Source of the DNA: a virus
Direction: 5' to 3' (one strand)
Length of the DNA: 42,873 bases
Virus record (IMG/VR): IMGVR_UViG_3300009011_000023
Span: 1-42,873 of that record
This document shows positions 32,081-39,377 of the stretch, one piece after another; the first letter of the stretch is position 1; each line of letters begins with the position of its first letter. A program made the position numbers and the translations under genes. The notes beneath the pieces were generated by a model, which made no database searches, was not told where the DNA came from, and was given only the letters and a program-made list of their open reading frames with translations.

Positions 32081-32338
32081 ATAGCTAGATTAAAATTTGA
32101 AATGTGGAGATATGAACGTAAACCAAATGAATTTGATGGTTATATGTCAAGATTTACAGATGGCAAAGGTATCTATACAGAATCTTGGTGGAGTAGTCCT
32201 CCTGATTGTATAGATCATGTAGGTGCTGAGTATTTGCGACATGGCTACCGTCATCCAAATGTGAAAACAGCTAGGCATGATGAATTTATTAAACGTAGAT
32301 TCAAAGAGGAAATGGTTAGATTGTGTAAAGGAAATTGA
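32081..32338 (+). CDS. Protein of unknown function, probable ATA start
   Basis: 85 residues from ATA 32081, eight bases after AAAAGGAGG. The in-frame ATG at 32102 (78 residues) has no ribosome site, and a nearby TTG is in a frame that stops at once. Aromatic-rich centre (WWSSPPDCIDHVG) with a basic C-terminus. Unknown. Confidence 0.65.
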   Translation: MARLKFEMWRYERKPNEFDGYMSRFTDGKGIYTESWWSSPPDCIDHVGAEYLRHGYRHPNVKTARHDEFIKRRFKEEMVRLCKGN

Positions 32339-32360
32339 TTAAATAATTGGAGGAATCACA

Positions 32361-32552
32361 TTGAATCAAACACAAGTAGATAATATGAAACATGCCTTAA
32401 GAAATCAAAATAGATTCTATACTGAATCAAATTGCGTTAACTGGAATGAGTTAGTTGAGAAAGGTTATGCAACTAAGCGTGGAGGATGGGAAGAGGATAT
32501 GTCTTACTTTATGGTTACAGAAGAAGGTAAAGCAGCATTGAAGGAGGTATAA
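32361..32552 (+). CDS. Small winged-helix-like protein of unknown function
   Basis: 63 residues, TTG at 32361 with TTGGAGGAA before it. The core (WNELVEKGYATKRGGW...YFMVTEEGKAAL) resembles a small winged-helix domain in strand-turn pattern. Unproven. Confidence 0.65.
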   Translation: MNQTQVDNMKHALRNQNRFYTESNCVNWNELVEKGYATKRGGWEEDMSYFMVTEEGKAALKEV

Positions 32553-32554
32553 TT

Positions 32555-32704
32555 ATGGCTAATACAAGCAAATGGGGAATCTTCATTGGAGACTCACCAA
32601 CTAAAGAATATGAGCATGATGAATATGATAAAGCTATAAGAGACTTAAATCGTCTTCATATGGAATTAGGTTTTAAATGTGAATTAAAGAGAATTATTGA
32701 ATAA
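32555..32704 (+). CDS. 49-residue protein of unknown function
   Basis: ATG at 32555, two bases after the preceding stop, with AAGGAGG upstream. Begins MANTSKWGIFIGDSPTKEYE and ends in a helix. Not recognised. Confidence 0.6.
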   Translation: MANTSKWGIFIGDSPTKEYEHDEYDKAIRDLNRLHMELGFKCELKRIIE

Positions 32705-32706
32705 GA

Positions 32707-32722
32707 GTTAAATTAATATAAA
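32707..32722 (+). repeat. Variant SPbeta-type repeat copy before the LAGLIDADG gene
   Basis: GTTAAATTAATATAAA, with an A-to-T change in the second half, two bases after the preceding stop. Confidence 0.45.
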
Positions 32723-32758
32723 ATCTATCATTTATTGAGAACAGGAAGGGGTGATTGT

Positions 32759-33811
32759 TTGAGTGATTTTAAAAGTACAGGATTTAAAGGAGTATATATA
32801 ATCAGAGGTAAGTATAGAGCCAACATAAAACACAGAGGTAAGAATATCATACTTGGCTACTTTGATGATATTGAAGATGCTAAGGCTGCAAGAAAAGAAG
32901 GAGAAATTAAATATAGAGGAAAATATGCATCTGATAATAACATAACAATGTTTGGCGTTAGGTATTCCTATGATGAATCAGTAGAAATGAAAAAATTGTA
33001 TGATGAAGGCGTAAAGATTTCTGAGATTGCTAAAAAATTCAACACATATGATGGAACTATATATAAAACTTTAAAAAGATACGGACATAAACTAAAAGAT
33101 AGACCAGATCGACATAGAAAATACATCCTAGAAGAAAATAAATTTAACTGTATTGATTCTCATGAGAAAGCATATTGGCTTGGATTTATTAGTGCAGATG
33201 GAAGTGTTTCCAAAAGAAAAGGTTGTAATGGGAGCTTAATTATTACTCTACATAGAAAAGATAGAAGCACATTAGAAAAATTAAGTGATTTCTTTGAAAC
33301 TAATAAGCCAATTAGGGATCACACAGATAAAAATTATGGTGGAGTATATACGGAATTCTCTACTTTTATGGTTACAAGTGGAATAATTTACAATGATTTA
33401 GTTAATTTGGGAGTTGTTGAAAGAAAAACGCTAGTTTTAAAATTCCCTGAAAAACTAGATAGAGAATTCTATAACTCTTATATACTAGGCTATTTTGATG
33501 GAGATGGTTCTGTTTATTCCTATAAGACCACTAGTGAAGGTCGTGAATCAATTAAGAATCAGGTATGTATTTTAGGTACGGAATCGTTATTATTATCATT
33601 TAGAAATATATTAAACGCAGAGTTAAATCTTCCTATGAATAAGTTAATGCAGAAAAAAGGCGCAAATGTTCGACACATTAAATACGGAGCTAAAAAAGAT
33701 ATTTACAAAATCTACAAATGGTTTTATCAAGATATACCACACGACTTGCCTTTACAGCGTAAGAAAGTAATTTTTGAAGATATATGTAAAGAATTTATAG
33801 AGAATAAATAA
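32759..33811 (+). CDS. AP2-HTH-LAGLIDADG homing endonuclease
   Basis: 350 residues from TTG 32759, preceded by GGAAGGGGTGA. An in-frame ATG at 32735 would overlap that site. Residues about 5-55 (GFKGVYIIRGKYRANIKHRG) match an AP2 DNA-binding domain and about 80-107 an HTH (ISEIAKKFNTYDGTIYK). The nuclease part has two LAGLIDADG motifs, YWLGFISADGS near 139 and YILGYFDGDGS near 240, so it is a single-chain enzyme. It is free-standing and probably mobilises itself between phages. Context: next to a structured non-coding region. Confidence 0.85.
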   Translation: MSDFKSTGFKGVYIIRGKYRANIKHRGKNIILGYFDDIEDAKAARKEGEIKYRGKYASDNNITMFGVRYSYDESVEMKKLYDEGVKISEIAKKFNTYDGTIYKTLKRYGHKLKDRPDRHRKYILEENKFNCIDSHEKAYWLGFISADGSVSKRKGCNGSLIITLHRKDRSTLEKLSDFFETNKPIRDHTDKNYGGVYTEFSTFMVTSGIIYNDLVNLGVVERKTLVLKFPEKLDREFYNSYILGYFDGDGSVYSYKTTSEGRESIKNQVCILGTESLLLSFRNILNAELNLPMNKLMQKKGANVRHIKYGAKKDIYKIYKWFYQDIPHDLPLQRKKVIFEDICKEFIENK

Positions 33812-33840
33812 AATAATAAACGCAGCAGGAGTAGAATTAA

Positions 33841-34242
33841 ATGACAAACTTACAAATTAGTGATAATTACATTAGAAAAGGAACTGTAATGAAAGTGAGG
33901 GATGGTGATACATTAGAATGCATGATTTCAAATGGGTATCAAAACTATACATATCAAGCTATTAGATTAAAAGGTATTAACTGCTCAGACAAAACATTAA
34001 AACAAGAAGTATCTAAATTAATGGCGCAGAAAGCAAAGGATTATGTGGTTGATAGAGTGTTAAATAAGGATGTATATGTAGAAAGTTATAAATTTGCAGA
34101 ACGAAGTTTCGATAGATATATGGGAATCATCTATTATCAACAAGGAGATGGCTGGATCAATCTTAATCAAGAATTATTAGATATTGGATTAGCTAAAGTA
34201 TATTTTAAAGGAGCAAGTAAAGTGGAGTGGGAAGATCAATAA
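33841..34242 (+). CDS. SNase-like nuclease with altered active site
   Basis: 133 residues, ATG at 33841 with GCAGGAG upstream. VRDGDTLE near residues 19-26 and IRLKGINCSD near 41-50 match staphylococcal nuclease (Asp21-type and Arg35-type residues: Asp21, Arg42), and FDRYMGIIYY near 90 supplies the Arg87 equivalent. The usual GIDAPE is INCSD, so the catalytic Asp40 is Asn47 and Glu43 is Asp50. Activity may be lost or changed. Lacking a signal peptide, it would act on nucleic acids inside the cell. Confidence 0.72.
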   Translation: MTNLQISDNYIRKGTVMKVRDGDTLECMISNGYQNYTYQAIRLKGINCSDKTLKQEVSKLMAQKAKDYVVDRVLNKDVYVESYKFAERSFDRYMGIIYYQQGDGWINLNQELLDIGLAKVYFKGASKVEWEDQ

Positions 34243-34257
34243 TTAGGAGGAGTGTAG

Positions 34258-34728
34258 ATGAGAAAAGATATTGTTGAAGAGGTTGAGGTTACTAAAAAAG
34301 AACTAACGGTTAAAGAAAAAATTGTAACGTGTAATAAATGTGGTTGTGAAAATAAAGGGCTTGACCGAGATAGTTTCTATGATAGTCAGTTTCAAAATAT
34401 TGACTGTAGTTTTGGATATGGAAGTCCGTATGATATGGAAGCTTGGAATTTTGATTTGTGTGAGGAATGCTTAGTTGAATTTATTAAAACTTTCAAACAT
34501 GTTCCAGATGGTTTTAAATTGGATAGTCACTATATGATTATCAAAGACAGAGAGGAGCATCAAAAAGTTTTTAATGAATGGAAAGCAACTGATAATTGGG
34601 AAGAGTTAAGATTTAAAACATATGAAGAACTGTTAGAATTAGCTCCATTGTATGACCATAATGAATACATAAATGAATTAATCAGTAAATATCATGTTGG
34701 AAAGCCTTTATTGGAGGAGATAGAATAA
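34258..34728 (+). CDS. Protein with four-Cys zinc motif
   Basis: 156 residues, ATG at 34258 after TTAGGAGG. CNKCG near 25 and CEEC near 71 form a zinc site. The following helical part is acidic. The stop overlaps the next start region (TAATGA), so the two genes are coupled. Unknown role. Confidence 0.7.
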   Translation: MRKDIVEEVEVTKKELTVKEKIVTCNKCGCENKGLDRDSFYDSQFQNIDCSFGYGSPYDMEAWNFDLCEECLVEFIKTFKHVPDGFKLDSHYMIIKDREEHQKVFNEWKATDNWEELRFKTYEELLELAPLYDHNEYINELISKYHVGKPLLEEIE

Positions 34729-35108
34729 TGAGTGAATGGAAGCCATTTTTTGAAATAGTAAAGTTAATGAAAGAAGGTGATGTGGCAGAGAATAAATTAA
34801 GTAAAAAGTATGGACTGTACAGAAGTTTAGGATACATTTGTGAGTATGATATTGAAAATGATGTGTCTATCAAGCCATTAGTCTTAAACGTAAATGATTT
34901 AGATGATCTATACAGAATTCGTCCACGGTATATATCACAAGAAAAAGCATTTAAAGCTTTATCTGAAGGTGGAACAATTAGGGGCTACGATGATGAAGGT
35001 GGCTACTATGAATTTAATTATGATGATTCAATTGAATACATATATAATCAATATCCACTGCTAAATATAAGTGATATTGTGAAATTCAAGTGGATAATTG
35101 TAGATTAA
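34728..35108 (+). CDS. Protein of unknown function, SSB-binding or DUF-like
   Basis: 126 residues, ATG at 34728 overlapping the preceding stop. N-terminal WKPFFEIVKLMKEGDVAENK, then a beta-rich end. The acidic, Tyr-rich middle (GYDDEGGYYEFNYDD) is notable. No recognised family. Confidence 0.65.
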   Translation: MSEWKPFFEIVKLMKEGDVAENKLSKKYGLYRSLGYICEYDIENDVSIKPLVLNVNDLDDLYRIRPRYISQEKAFKALSEGGTIRGYDDEGGYYEFNYDDSIEYIYNQYPLLNISDIVKFKWIIVD

Positions 35109-35161
35109 TTTCTACATAAAAGGTGCATTTCAAGGCAAATAAATTTAAAGGAGAATGATAT

Positions 35162-35395
35162 ATGGATAAGATTGTAGTTTCGCCATACTTAATGGAAGAT
35201 GATTTGTATAAGCAAAAAGACTTTCGTGAAAAATTAAATCACTATAATGAGCTACTATACAGTAATAAATTAAGATCATTAGAGTTTTGCTATGGTGATG
35301 TTCCAATTAGTATTTCAAGAGTAGGCAATGGAGGATATGCTGATTTCCCAATGTTTTATTCAAGACCAAAGAATAGTTATGGATTGAAGCGATAA
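35162..35395 (+). CDS. Small protein of unknown function
   Basis: 77 residues, ATG at 35162 after AAAGGAG. Contains a GNGGYADFPMFYSRP segment and a basic end. Not recognised. Confidence 0.65.
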   Translation: MDKIVVSPYLMEDDLYKQKDFREKLNHYNELLYSNKLRSLEFCYGDVPISISRVGNGGYADFPMFYSRPKNSYGLKR

Positions 35396-35407
35396 GGAGG
35401 TGAATTA

Positions 35408-35605
35408 ATGATTGAAATCAATGAAGATGTTAAGCCTTATCATCAATGCTCATTCTGCGATACTGAGACTAAAGCAACACATTCTATAACAATCAAGACA
35501 TCGCCTAATAGTTCCCATTCAATGAGAATGTGTGGATACCATGTTTGGAAATTTGTAAGTGATGCAGAGCATCAAGCACGTAAATTCTACAAGGAGGTAA
35601 ATTAA
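35408..35605 (+). CDS. Small zinc-binding protein
   Basis: 65 residues, ATG at 35408 with GGAGGTGA. CSFC at about 14-17 and CGYH near 42-45 form a probable Cys3His zinc site. Its stop overlaps the next ATG. Confidence 0.7.
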   Translation: MIEINEDVKPYHQCSFCDTETKATHSITIKTSPNSSHSMRMCGYHVWKFVSDAEHQARKFYKEVN

Positions 35606-35967
35606 TGATTAGAGTTAACAGGAAACGTAGACTTAAACTTTTAGTCGCTGCCGGAATTATTGTATCTGGTTTTGGTGCAGGTACAATCGCATTACATAAT
35701 AACACTAATACATACACAGTAACTGTAACAGGTAAAGAAGTTAAAAATTCTGAGGATGAAAGTAAATATCTAATTTTCACTGAGGATCAGAATGAAGTAC
35801 CTAGAGTATTCGAAGACACAGACTCTATTTTAAGATGGAAATTTAATTCATCTGATATGTATGCTCAATTGAAGGAAGGTAAGAAATATAAGATTGATAC
35901 ATATGGGATTAGATTTGCTCCTCTATCAATGTATGAAAATATCTATGATGTAAAGGAGGTGAAATAA
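35605..35967 (+). CDS. Membrane-anchored DUF1523-like protein
   Basis: 120 residues, ATG at 35605 with AAGGAGG 7 bases upstream, overlapping the preceding stop. A basic start (NRKRRLKLL) and one membrane span (VAAGIIVSGFGAGTIAL) precede an extracytoplasmic beta domain with ESKYLIFTEDQN and KFNSSDMYAQLKEGKKY. That pattern is common in small phage membrane proteins (DUF1523-type). Role unknown. Confidence 0.68.
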   Translation: MIRVNRKRRLKLLVAAGIIVSGFGAGTIALHNNTNTYTVTVTGKEVKNSEDESKYLIFTEDQNEVPRVFEDTDSILRWKFNSSDMYAQLKEGKKYKIDTYGIRFAPLSMYENIYDVKEVK

Positions 35968-36192
35968 GTGGATGAAAAAACTTATATCTACAGTAGATTA
36001 AGATACTTAACCGAAGAAGTTGAACATTTAACAGAAGGATTAAACAAGCAACAAGATTCAATAGGTAAGCTAATTGAAATAATTAATCATATGCAGTCAC
36101 ATGAGTATATACATAAGCAAGCTCAAACAGCTAAAACAATTGAGTTAGATGAGAAGTTGGCAATGGTTAGAAATATATTGAAGAATAAATAA
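35968..36192 (+). CDS. Coiled-coil protein of unknown function
   Basis: 74 residues, GTG at 35968 with AAGGAGGTGAAATAA before it, adjacent to the previous stop. Helical, with a heptad pattern (LTEEVEHLTEGLNKQQDSI). Confidence 0.7.
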   Translation: MDEKTYIYSRLRYLTEEVEHLTEGLNKQQDSIGKLIEIINHMQSHEYIHKQAQTAKTIELDEKLAMVRNILKNK

Positions 36193-36207
36193 GGAGGTGA
36201 AATAACA

Positions 36208-36339
36208 ATCGATCAGAGTATTGATATAACTGACATTACTGTGTATAAACAGGGGAAGGATGGGTATTTGAAGGAAATATCAAGCTATGATTTAGGAAAG
36301 TTGATTCCTATAGAATGTGAAAGAGAGGAAGATGAATGA
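36208..36339 (+). CDS. 43-residue protein, probable ATC start
   Basis: No ATG/GTG/TTG opens this frame at a suitable place. AAGGAGG (36191-36197) is followed by an in-frame ATA at 36202 and ATC at 36208, and the latter has a 10-base spacing. The frame runs 43 codons to TGA 36337, overlapping the next ATG. Acidic end (ECEREEDE). Confidence 0.55.
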   Translation: MDQSIDITDITVYKQGKDGYLKEISSYDLGKLIPIECEREEDE

Positions 36340-36476
36340 GAGACGCAATTGATTTGAGTCCGCCTAAAAAGAGTATGCCGATTACAGATGAAACAGTCAA
36401 AAGAGTCTTTGGTGATAATCCTTTTAAGGATGCATATAAGAGGTATTTAAATAAGAAAAGAAATTATAGAATATGA
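36336..36476 (+). CDS. 46-residue protein of unknown function
   Basis: ATG at 36336, overlapping the preceding stop, with GAGAGGAAG upstream. Basic C-terminus (KRYLNKKRNYRI). Its stop overlaps the next ATG. Confidence 0.65.
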   Translation: MRDAIDLSPPKKSMPITDETVKRVFGDNPFKDAYKRYLNKKRNYRI

Positions 36477-36637
36477 CTGTACAAATATTCATTATCGCTG
36501 CGTTTATCATTCCTTATATAGTATTGTTGATAAATGTGTGTAGGAAGGAAGAGATTTCTCTTGGATATTTTGTGATTGCTTCTTTAATGGGTTCAATTGG
36601 AAGTATAATTTCTTTTCTAGGTTTTTTTGAAAATTAA
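36473..36637 (+). CDS. 54-residue two-span membrane protein
   Basis: ATG at 36473 inside the preceding stop (ATGA). Two hydrophobic stretches (IFIIAAFIIPYIVLLI and FVIASLMGSIGSIISFLGF) with a Lys/Glu loop. Part of a set of tiny membrane proteins. Confidence 0.65.
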   Translation: MTVQIFIIAAFIIPYIVLLINVCRKEEISLGYFVIASLMGSIGSIISFLGFFEN

Positions 36638-36662
36638 CAATTGAAATAGGAGGTGATAAGTA

Positions 36663-36776
36663 TTGTGGGAGTTTGCTAGAGAGCATCCGTTTATGTTTCT
36701 AATACTGTTTTATTTAACAATAATGGGTATATCAAGTGTTGTTAGTTCTATTGCGAAAAATATTCTATTAAAATAA
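36663..36776 (+). CDS. 37-residue single-span membrane protein
   Basis: TTG at 36663, nine bases after AGGAGG. The central segment (FLILFYLTIMGISSVV) is hydrophobic. Possibly a membrane micropeptide. Confidence 0.55.
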   Translation: MWEFAREHPFMFLILFYLTIMGISSVVSSIAKNILLK

Positions 36777-36791
36777 GGAGAGTGAAGATGA

Positions 36792-36995
36792 ATGACACTA
36801 AGAGTGAATAATGACAACTCAAATTTTAATGTAGTACCTAACAATGTAATTATCATGTGTGAAGACAAGGAAATGATTACATTGAAGCCAAATGGTGATA
36901 TTTATGTCAAAGGTAAATTAGTAGAAAATGATATTGAAGTTGTAGATGGAATGCGTGAGCTTTTACGCTGTCATAAAATTAAAAGGAGTGAATAA
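36792..36995 (+). CDS. Small protein of unknown function
   Basis: 67 residues, ATG at 36792 after AAGGAGAGTGAAG. Beta-rich (NVVPNNVIIMCEDKE, NGDIYVKGKLVEND) and acidic. Resembles small phage tail-associated domains in pattern but no assignment is safe. Confidence 0.65.
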   Translation: MTLRVNNDNSNFNVVPNNVIIMCEDKEMITLKPNGDIYVKGKLVENDIEVVDGMRELLRCHKIKRSE

Positions 36996-36998
36996 ATA

Positions 36999-37322
36999 AT
37001 GGCATATGAATTTAAATTCAAGCCCAAGCAACTAGTAAATGTAGAGGGAAGTCAGAACGTTGGAGAAGTCCGAATGGTCAAGGTTGAGCATTTTTTAGGA
37101 AAGAATGATGTAGATGTGATTGAAAATGAGAAGTATTATGTTAAAGTGGGTATGGTATTTGATTGGTATCCAGTGCATAAATTAAAATTAGCCATCGATA
37201 ACATGGATTATATTGATCCGGCAGCAATGAAAACAATTGATTATTTATGTACAGATGCACATTTAGATAATAAGAATTTTGATGCAATTATAGAATCCGC
37301 AGCCAATGAGGATGTTAATTAA
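36999..37322 (+). CDS. Protein of unknown function
   Basis: 107 residues, ATG at 36999 after AAAAGGAG. Beta-rich first half (FKFKPKQLVNVEGSQNVGEV) followed by a helical end. Not recognised. It ends shortly before the methyltransferase. Confidence 0.68.
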   Translation: MAYEFKFKPKQLVNVEGSQNVGEVRMVKVEHFLGKNDVDVIENEKYYVKVGMVFDWYPVHKLKLAIDNMDYIDPAAMKTIDYLCTDAHLDNKNFDAIIESAANEDVN

Positions 37323-37344
37323 GTTAGAAACAATCAAACAAAAA

Positions 37345-37360
37345 GATAAATTAATAATGG
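37345..37360 (+). repeat. Variant SPbeta-type repeat copy before the methyltransferase
   Basis: GATAAATTAATAATGG, overlapping the ATGGAG ribosome site. Confidence 0.45.
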
Positions 37361-37370
37361 AGATGATATA

Positions 37371-38558
37371 TTGAAAAAGACAATGATTGAATTATTTGCA
37401 GGAGTTGGCGGCTTTAGATTAGGATTTGAACGAAATGGATTTGAAACCGTGTGGGCTAACCAATGGGAACCGAGCAAAAAGAAACAAGATGCATATGAAT
37501 GTTACGTACATAACTTTGGAGAAAAAGAAATACATAGTAATCAAGATATAAATTTAGTAGATGAGAAGACGATTAATAATCATACAGTATTAGTCGGAGG
37601 TTTTCCTTGTCAAGATTATTCAGTTGCTCGTACTAATGCAGAAGGAATCAAAGGAAAGAAAGGTGTTCTATTTTGGGATATCATTCGATTATTAGAGGCT
37701 AAACGTCCACCATTCCTATTATTAGAAAACGTTGATCGCTTATTAAAATCACCTTCTAAACAAAGAGGTCGAGACTTTTTAGTAATGTGCTCAGAGTTAA
37801 ATCGATTAGGTTATGGATTGCAATGGAGAGTGCTAAATGCTGCTGATTATGGACTTCCACAGAAAAGACGAAGAATTTTTATTTACGGATTTCATAAATC
37901 AACTGGCTACTTTGAACAATTTAGCTCAATAGAAGATAAAATTACTCATAATTTCTTTACCGATGAATTCAATATAGATGGGGCATCTGAAAAACATAAC
38001 GTAGTAGAATTAGATTTAGGCAATGATGTAGTAGAAGTGTCTGATACATATCAAGCAAACTTACATAATTTTGGATATATGATTAATGGGAAAGTACATA
38101 GTGTAGAAATTATTCCTCAAAAAACAGAAGGTGCTACATTAGGAGAAATGTTAGAGTCAAATGTAGATGAAAAGTATTATTTAAATGAGGATGAATTAGA
38201 AGCTTGGCAATACTTAAAGGGAGCAAAGTCTATTCCACGTGTGAGTAAAACAGGTCATGAATACGTGTTTACAGAGGGCGCTATCGCTTTTCCTGATTAC
38301 CTAGATAGACCAGCTAGAACCATGTTAACAAGTGAGGCAAGTAAAAATAGAAGTAGTCATGTTGTGCACGATCCAGAAACAAATCGACTACGTAAAATCA
38401 CACCTGTTGAAGCCGAACGTATCAATGGATTCCCTGATAATTGGACTCAAGGGTTATCTGATAGAATGAGATATTTCTGCATGGGTAACGCATTAGTAGT
38501 TGGATTAATTGAAAAGATGAGTAAAACATTATCCGATATTATTGACAGGGAGGTGTGA
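37371..38558 (+). CDS. DNA cytosine-C5 methyltransferase
   Basis: 395 residues, TTG at 37371 after ATGGAG. Motif I ELFAGVGGFRLGFE at 7-20 (AdoMet site), catalytic PCQ at 79-81 (Cys80, GGFPCQDYS), ENV motif LLLENVDRLL near 122, QRRRIFIYGF near 164 and the C-terminal FCMGNALVVG near 369. The region about 185-320 would be the target-recognition domain. SPbeta has a phage-encoded C5 methyltransferase (MtbP) protecting against host restriction, and this is probably its counterpart. No restriction nuclease gene adjoins it, so it is an orphan. Recognition sequence unknown. Confidence 0.93.
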   Translation: MKKTMIELFAGVGGFRLGFERNGFETVWANQWEPSKKKQDAYECYVHNFGEKEIHSNQDINLVDEKTINNHTVLVGGFPCQDYSVARTNAEGIKGKKGVLFWDIIRLLEAKRPPFLLLENVDRLLKSPSKQRGRDFLVMCSELNRLGYGLQWRVLNAADYGLPQKRRRIFIYGFHKSTGYFEQFSSIEDKITHNFFTDEFNIDGASEKHNVVELDLGNDVVEVSDTYQANLHNFGYMINGKVHSVEIIPQKTEGATLGEMLESNVDEKYYLNEDELEAWQYLKGAKSIPRVSKTGHEYVFTEGAIAFPDYLDRPARTMLTSEASKNRSSHVVHDPETNRLRKITPVEAERINGFPDNWTQGLSDRMRYFCMGNALVVGLIEKMSKTLSDIIDREV

Positions 38559-38559
38559 C

Positions 38560-38748
38560 ATGAAAGATTCTACAAGAGAAGATACATTACATAGCATTGA
38601 TAAGATTAAGACGTTTACAGATCAACTAGAGGAATTGTGTGAAGTGAGCAGTATGACTCAAGGTGAATATAAGATGTGTGAGAAAGTGTTTAATTCATTG
38701 AGGTTATCTACAGATGATGTAGAGGATAATGTTAAATATTCAGGATAG
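38560..38748 (+). CDS. Small helical protein of unknown function
   Basis: 62 residues. ATG at 38560 is preceded by GGGAGGTGTG, and the in-frame ATG at 38542 is within the methyltransferase gene and lacks a site. Acidic helical protein, nearly abutting the methyltransferase stop, so probably co-translated. Confidence 0.65.
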   Translation: MKDSTREDTLHSIDKIKTFTDQLEELCEVSSMTQGEYKMCEKVFNSLRLSTDDVEDNVKYSG

Positions 38749-38762
38749 AGGAGCGATGGCTT

Positions 38763-38942
38763 ATTATATGGTTAACAGTAGGTATTGTAATAGCCTATTT
38801 GATTATAGGTCTGTACTTTGTTAGAAATACCGGATTCAGTAAAATAACGGTTTTGTTTTTATGGATGTTTTGGTTGCCAGCTTTATTATTCGTCATGTTG
38901 ATATTGCTTATTGCAAAAATTAAAGGTCAGTCTATCCTATAA
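38763..38942 (+). CDS. 59-residue membrane protein, probable ATT start
   Basis: The frame from ATT 38763 has no ATG/GTG/TTG before hydrophobic sequence begins, while AGAGGAG (38747-38753) is at normal distance (9 bases). The nearby ATG at 38756 is in another frame and stops after 22 codons. Two spans (IIWLTVGIVIAYLIIGLYF and FLWMFWLPALLFVMLILLI) flank an NTGFSK loop. Confidence 0.55.
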   Translation: MIWLTVGIVIAYLIIGLYFVRNTGFSKITVLFLWMFWLPALLFVMLILLIAKIKGQSIL

Positions 38943-38974
38943 ATTGTCCATTTTATTGAATTAAAAAATAAATA

Positions 38975-38990
38975 GATAAATTAATAAATA
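38975..38990 (+). repeat. SPbeta-type repeat copy
   Basis: GATAAATTAATAAATA, ending 4 bases before the -35 box of the promoter at 38995. Confidence 0.65.
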
Positions 38991-38994
38991 ACTA

Positions 38995-39023
38995 TAGACA
39001 AACGAAAACGAGCATGATAATAT
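38995..39023 (+). promoter_or_regulatory. Sigma-A-type promoter for the reductase cluster
   Basis: TAGACA (38995-39000), 17-base spacer, TAATAT (39018-39023), with the repeat directly upstream in the same arrangement as at 3176-3219. Confidence 0.65.
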
Positions 39024-39086
39024 AAGTACATGAGATACGAGAGGGGCTGATGCGATAGAGTTGAGGCTTTGAAGAAAGGGTAAAGA

Positions 39087-39103
39087 GTTAAATTAATAAA
39101 TAA
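39087..39103 (+). repeat. SPbeta-type repeat copy
   Basis: GTTAAATTAATAAATAA, between the promoter and the gene at 39162, so in the leader. Confidence 0.65.
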
Positions 39104-39161
39104 AATTGTAAGATCGTTGGAGCATTAAAACAAAATTTCAGGTGAATGGGGAGCGATAATA

Positions 39162-39368
39162 ATGGGTTTCAACGGATCAAATGCAACAAATAAAAAAGTG
39201 ACTGAATTACATAATAGTGAAGATGCAGCGAAGAAAGAAAGAGAACGTTTAGCAGGGTTAGCATATGCAGAGATGGGATACATAAGCTTAGGAATTTCAG
39301 ATGAAGGCTCATACGCAGAAAGTGAAGCGGACAACACGACATATCAATTATTCAAAGGTTTCAACTAA
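39162..39368 (+). CDS. Small protein before the reductase gene
   Basis: 68 residues, ATG at 39162 after GGGGAGCG. Contains an Arg/Glu-rich helix (EDAAKKERERLAGLAYAE) and ends TTYQLFKGFN. Short distance to the reductase suggests a link, but no nrdI- or glutaredoxin-type motif is visible. Confidence 0.65.
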   Translation: MGFNGSNATNKKVTELHNSEDAAKKERERLAGLAYAEMGYISLGISDEGSYAESEADNTTYQLFKGFN

Positions 39369-39377
39369 ACATAGATA

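Larger units (their letters stand above)
38943..39161 (+). promoter_or_regulatory. Regulatory gap before the reductase cluster
   Basis: Contains repeat copies at 38975-38990 and 39087-39103, a promoter at 38995-39023 and GAG-rich sequence. No gene is evident. Confidence 0.6.

Noticed and set aside
38756-38824. ATG 38756 as start of a 22-codon peptide
   Set aside because: The hydrophobic 59-codon frame starting at ATT 38763 better explains the ribosome site and the sequence.
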